Positions 5,154 to 6,435 of a stretch of 6,435 bases of DNA are shown here, one piece after another. Source of the stretch: Rhodospirillales bacterium (GTDB taxonomy: Bacteria; Pseudomonadota; Alphaproteobacteria; ATCC43930; CGMCC-115725); assembly GCA_015654725.1 (NCBI GenBank), contig JAATGI010000304.1:1-6435 (forward strand). Direction: 5' to 3'. Position numbers and translations under genes: made by a program. Within the stretch, counting starts at the first letter, position 1, and each line of letters starts with the position of its first letter. The notes under the pieces were generated by a model. It worked only from the letters and a program-made list of their open reading frames with translations. It searched no databases and was not told the DNA's origin.

Positions 5154-6435
5154 CTACGCGGCGCTGACCTGGCGCGGCAAACTCGGCGGCGCCAACGTCG
5201 CGCGGCTTTCGAGATAGTCGCGCAACGGGCGCCGTACCCGCGCATGGGCGTCGCGCAGTTCCACGATCCGATAGAGGCATTCCTCGGCGCGGCCCGAGCG
5301 GCAAACGGATTCCATTTCGCGTCCCAAGGCGGCGACCCGCATCGCGCCGATGCCGCCGGCGGTGCCGACCAAATTGTGCGCCTCGCGCGCCGCGCCGGGA
5401 AGATCGCCGGCATGCACCAGCCGCTCGATCGCGGCGATGCCGTAGGCGACGGCGCCGGTGAAACTCGGCAACAGGCGATCGAATTCCTCGCCCATGGTCG
5501 CCCGCAACGCATCGAGCGCCAAGACGTCGAGTTCGGCGCTCTCGCCGTTCCCGGCGACGGGTGCCGCCGCGGCCTCGTCCGGCATCGAACCGGCGGCGGA
5601 ATTCATCGCGATATCGTTGAGCTTGCCGAGCAGGGCGCCCGGAGACAGCGGCTTCGCCAGATAGTCGTCCATGCCGGCGTCGAGGCATTGCTGCCGCGCG
5701 CCCGCCATCGCATGCGCGGTAAGCGCGATGATCGGAATGTCGCGCCGGTTGGCGGCGAGCGCGCGAATCTCCGCCGTCGCCTGGAAGCCGTCCATGACCG
5801 GCATCTGCACATCCATCAGCACGACGTCGAAGGCGCCGCGGCGCACCGCCAGGACCGCTTCCTCGCCGTTGGCGGCGATCTCGATGCCGTGACCGGCCTT
5901 GGCGAGAATCGCCCGCGCCAGCTGCTGGTTGATTCTGTTGTCTTCCGCCAGGAGCACGCGGAGCGGCCGCACGATCGCCGGCACGGCATCGGGCGTCGGC
6001 GCCGGTGCCGACGCGGCGCCGAAAATCCGCGCCAGGCAATCGAGCAGAGCCTGTTGCCGCAGCGGCTTGGTCAAAGCGGCGTCGATGCTCGAGCCCGCGC
6101 TCCGATCCGCCGCCGCGTGATCCGCCGCCGACGACACCATCACCAGCTTCAATTCGGCGCCCCAGTCCATGGCGCGAATGCGCCGGGCGAGCTGCAGGCC
6201 GGACACGTCCGGCATCATGTGATCGATGAAGACGAGATCGAAATTCCGCCCGCTCGAACGCGCGCGCTCCAGCGCGGCGATGGCGAAAAACGCGTCGGAA
6301 ACGCTTTCCGTTTCCATGCCCAGCGAATTGAGCTGGCCGGTCAGGATCCGGCGATTCATCTCGATATCGTCGACGATCAGGGCCTTGAGCCCGGCGAGCA
6401 CCGCCGGGGGCGCCTTGGCGATGCGGGGCACCGCG
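5154..6435 (-). CDS. Hybrid sensor histidine kinase, C-terminal REC-REC-HPt part (runs off the right edge)
   Basis: The frame is open from the window edge to TAG at 5156-5154, about 427 residues. Numbering here starts at GTG 6431. The first receiver domain (about 14-137) has Asp21-Asp22, phosphoacceptor Asp70 in FIDHMMPD, Ser100 and Lys122. A Pro/Ala-rich linker follows (about 139-155). The second receiver (about 156-275) has AEDN (162-165), Asp207 in MDVQMPVMDG, Thr238 in ALTAHAM and Lys260 in AKPL. A histidine phosphotransfer domain (about 300-410) carries His352 in AHNLVGTAGGIGA. This layout is typical of the C-terminus of BarA/TorS-like hybrid kinases, whose sensor and kinase domains would lie beyond the window. 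Phosphate is expected to pass from kinase to receiver to HPt and on to a separate regulator. GTG 6431 could start a stand-alone double receiver-HPt protein, but no ribosome site can be judged at the edge, and the linker before the first receiver looks like that of hybrid kinases. The signal sensed is unknown. Confidence 0.88.
   Translation of the reverse strand, partial: AVPRIAKAPPAVLAGLKALIVDDIEMNRRILTGQLNSLGMETESVSDAFFAIAALERARSSGRNFDLVFIDHMMPDVSGLQLARRIRAMDWGAELKLVMVSSAADHAAADRSAGSSIDAALTKPLRQQALLDCLARIFGAASAPAPTPDAVPAIVRPLRVLLAEDNRINQQLARAILAKAGHGIEIAANGEEAVLAVRRGAFDVVLMDVQMPVMDGFQATAEIRALAANRRDIPIIALTAHAMAGARQQCLDAGMDDYLAKPLSPGALLGKLNDIAMNSAAGSMPDEAAAAPVAGNGESAELDVLALDALRATMGEEFDRLLPSFTGAVAYGIAAIERLVHAGDLPGAAREAHNLVGTAGGIGAMRVAALGREMESVCRSGRAEECLYRIVELRDAHARVRRPLRDYLESRATLAPPSLPRQVSAA

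Overview
This is a GC-rich window. It reads as a chromosomal segment of an alphaproteobacterium, plausibly near the Rhodospirillales. That placement is inferred from the ribonuclease E N-terminus, the penicillin-binding protein 1A followed by release factor 2, and strong avoidance of TTA, CTA and TCA codons. No rRNA, tRNA, insertion sequence or CRISPR array was seen.

Layout. The left edge (1-189, minus) holds the first 63 codons of ribonuclease E. A 394-base divergent spacer (190-583) separates it from a plus-strand pair. The first of the pair is a complete class A penicillin-binding protein (mrcA type, to 3154). After 28 bases comes prfB (3183-4326), encoding release factor 2. prfB keeps the classical programmed +1 frameshift: an in-frame TGA at codon 24, a CTT TGA C slip site and a perfect internal Shine-Dalgarno element. 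Ending one base from prfB, tail to tail, is a minus-strand toxin-antitoxin operon, mqsR (5034-4732) and mqsA (4735-4328). The two genes overlap by four bases, and a 17-base palindrome resembling the E. coli MqsA operator lies just upstream of mqsR. The right part (5154 to the window edge, minus) is the C-terminal part of a hybrid sensor kinase with two receiver domains and a histidine phosphotransfer domain.

How the parts relate. The rne / mrcA / prfB block is core housekeeping: RNA decay, peptidoglycan synthesis and translation termination. prfB senses its own product through the frameshift. mqsRA is the accessory element. Its rows are in places less GC-rich than the flanks, it has its own operator, and it is wedged between prfB and the kinase gene. 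That suggests acquisition by transfer, but no mobile element or repeat marks its borders.

No clearly undescribed system was found. The points most worth a second look are the MqsRA module with its operator, the textbook prfB recoding site, a nested inverted repeat at 392-460 in the rne/mrcA spacer, and the hairpin at the one-base convergent junction of prfB and mqsA.
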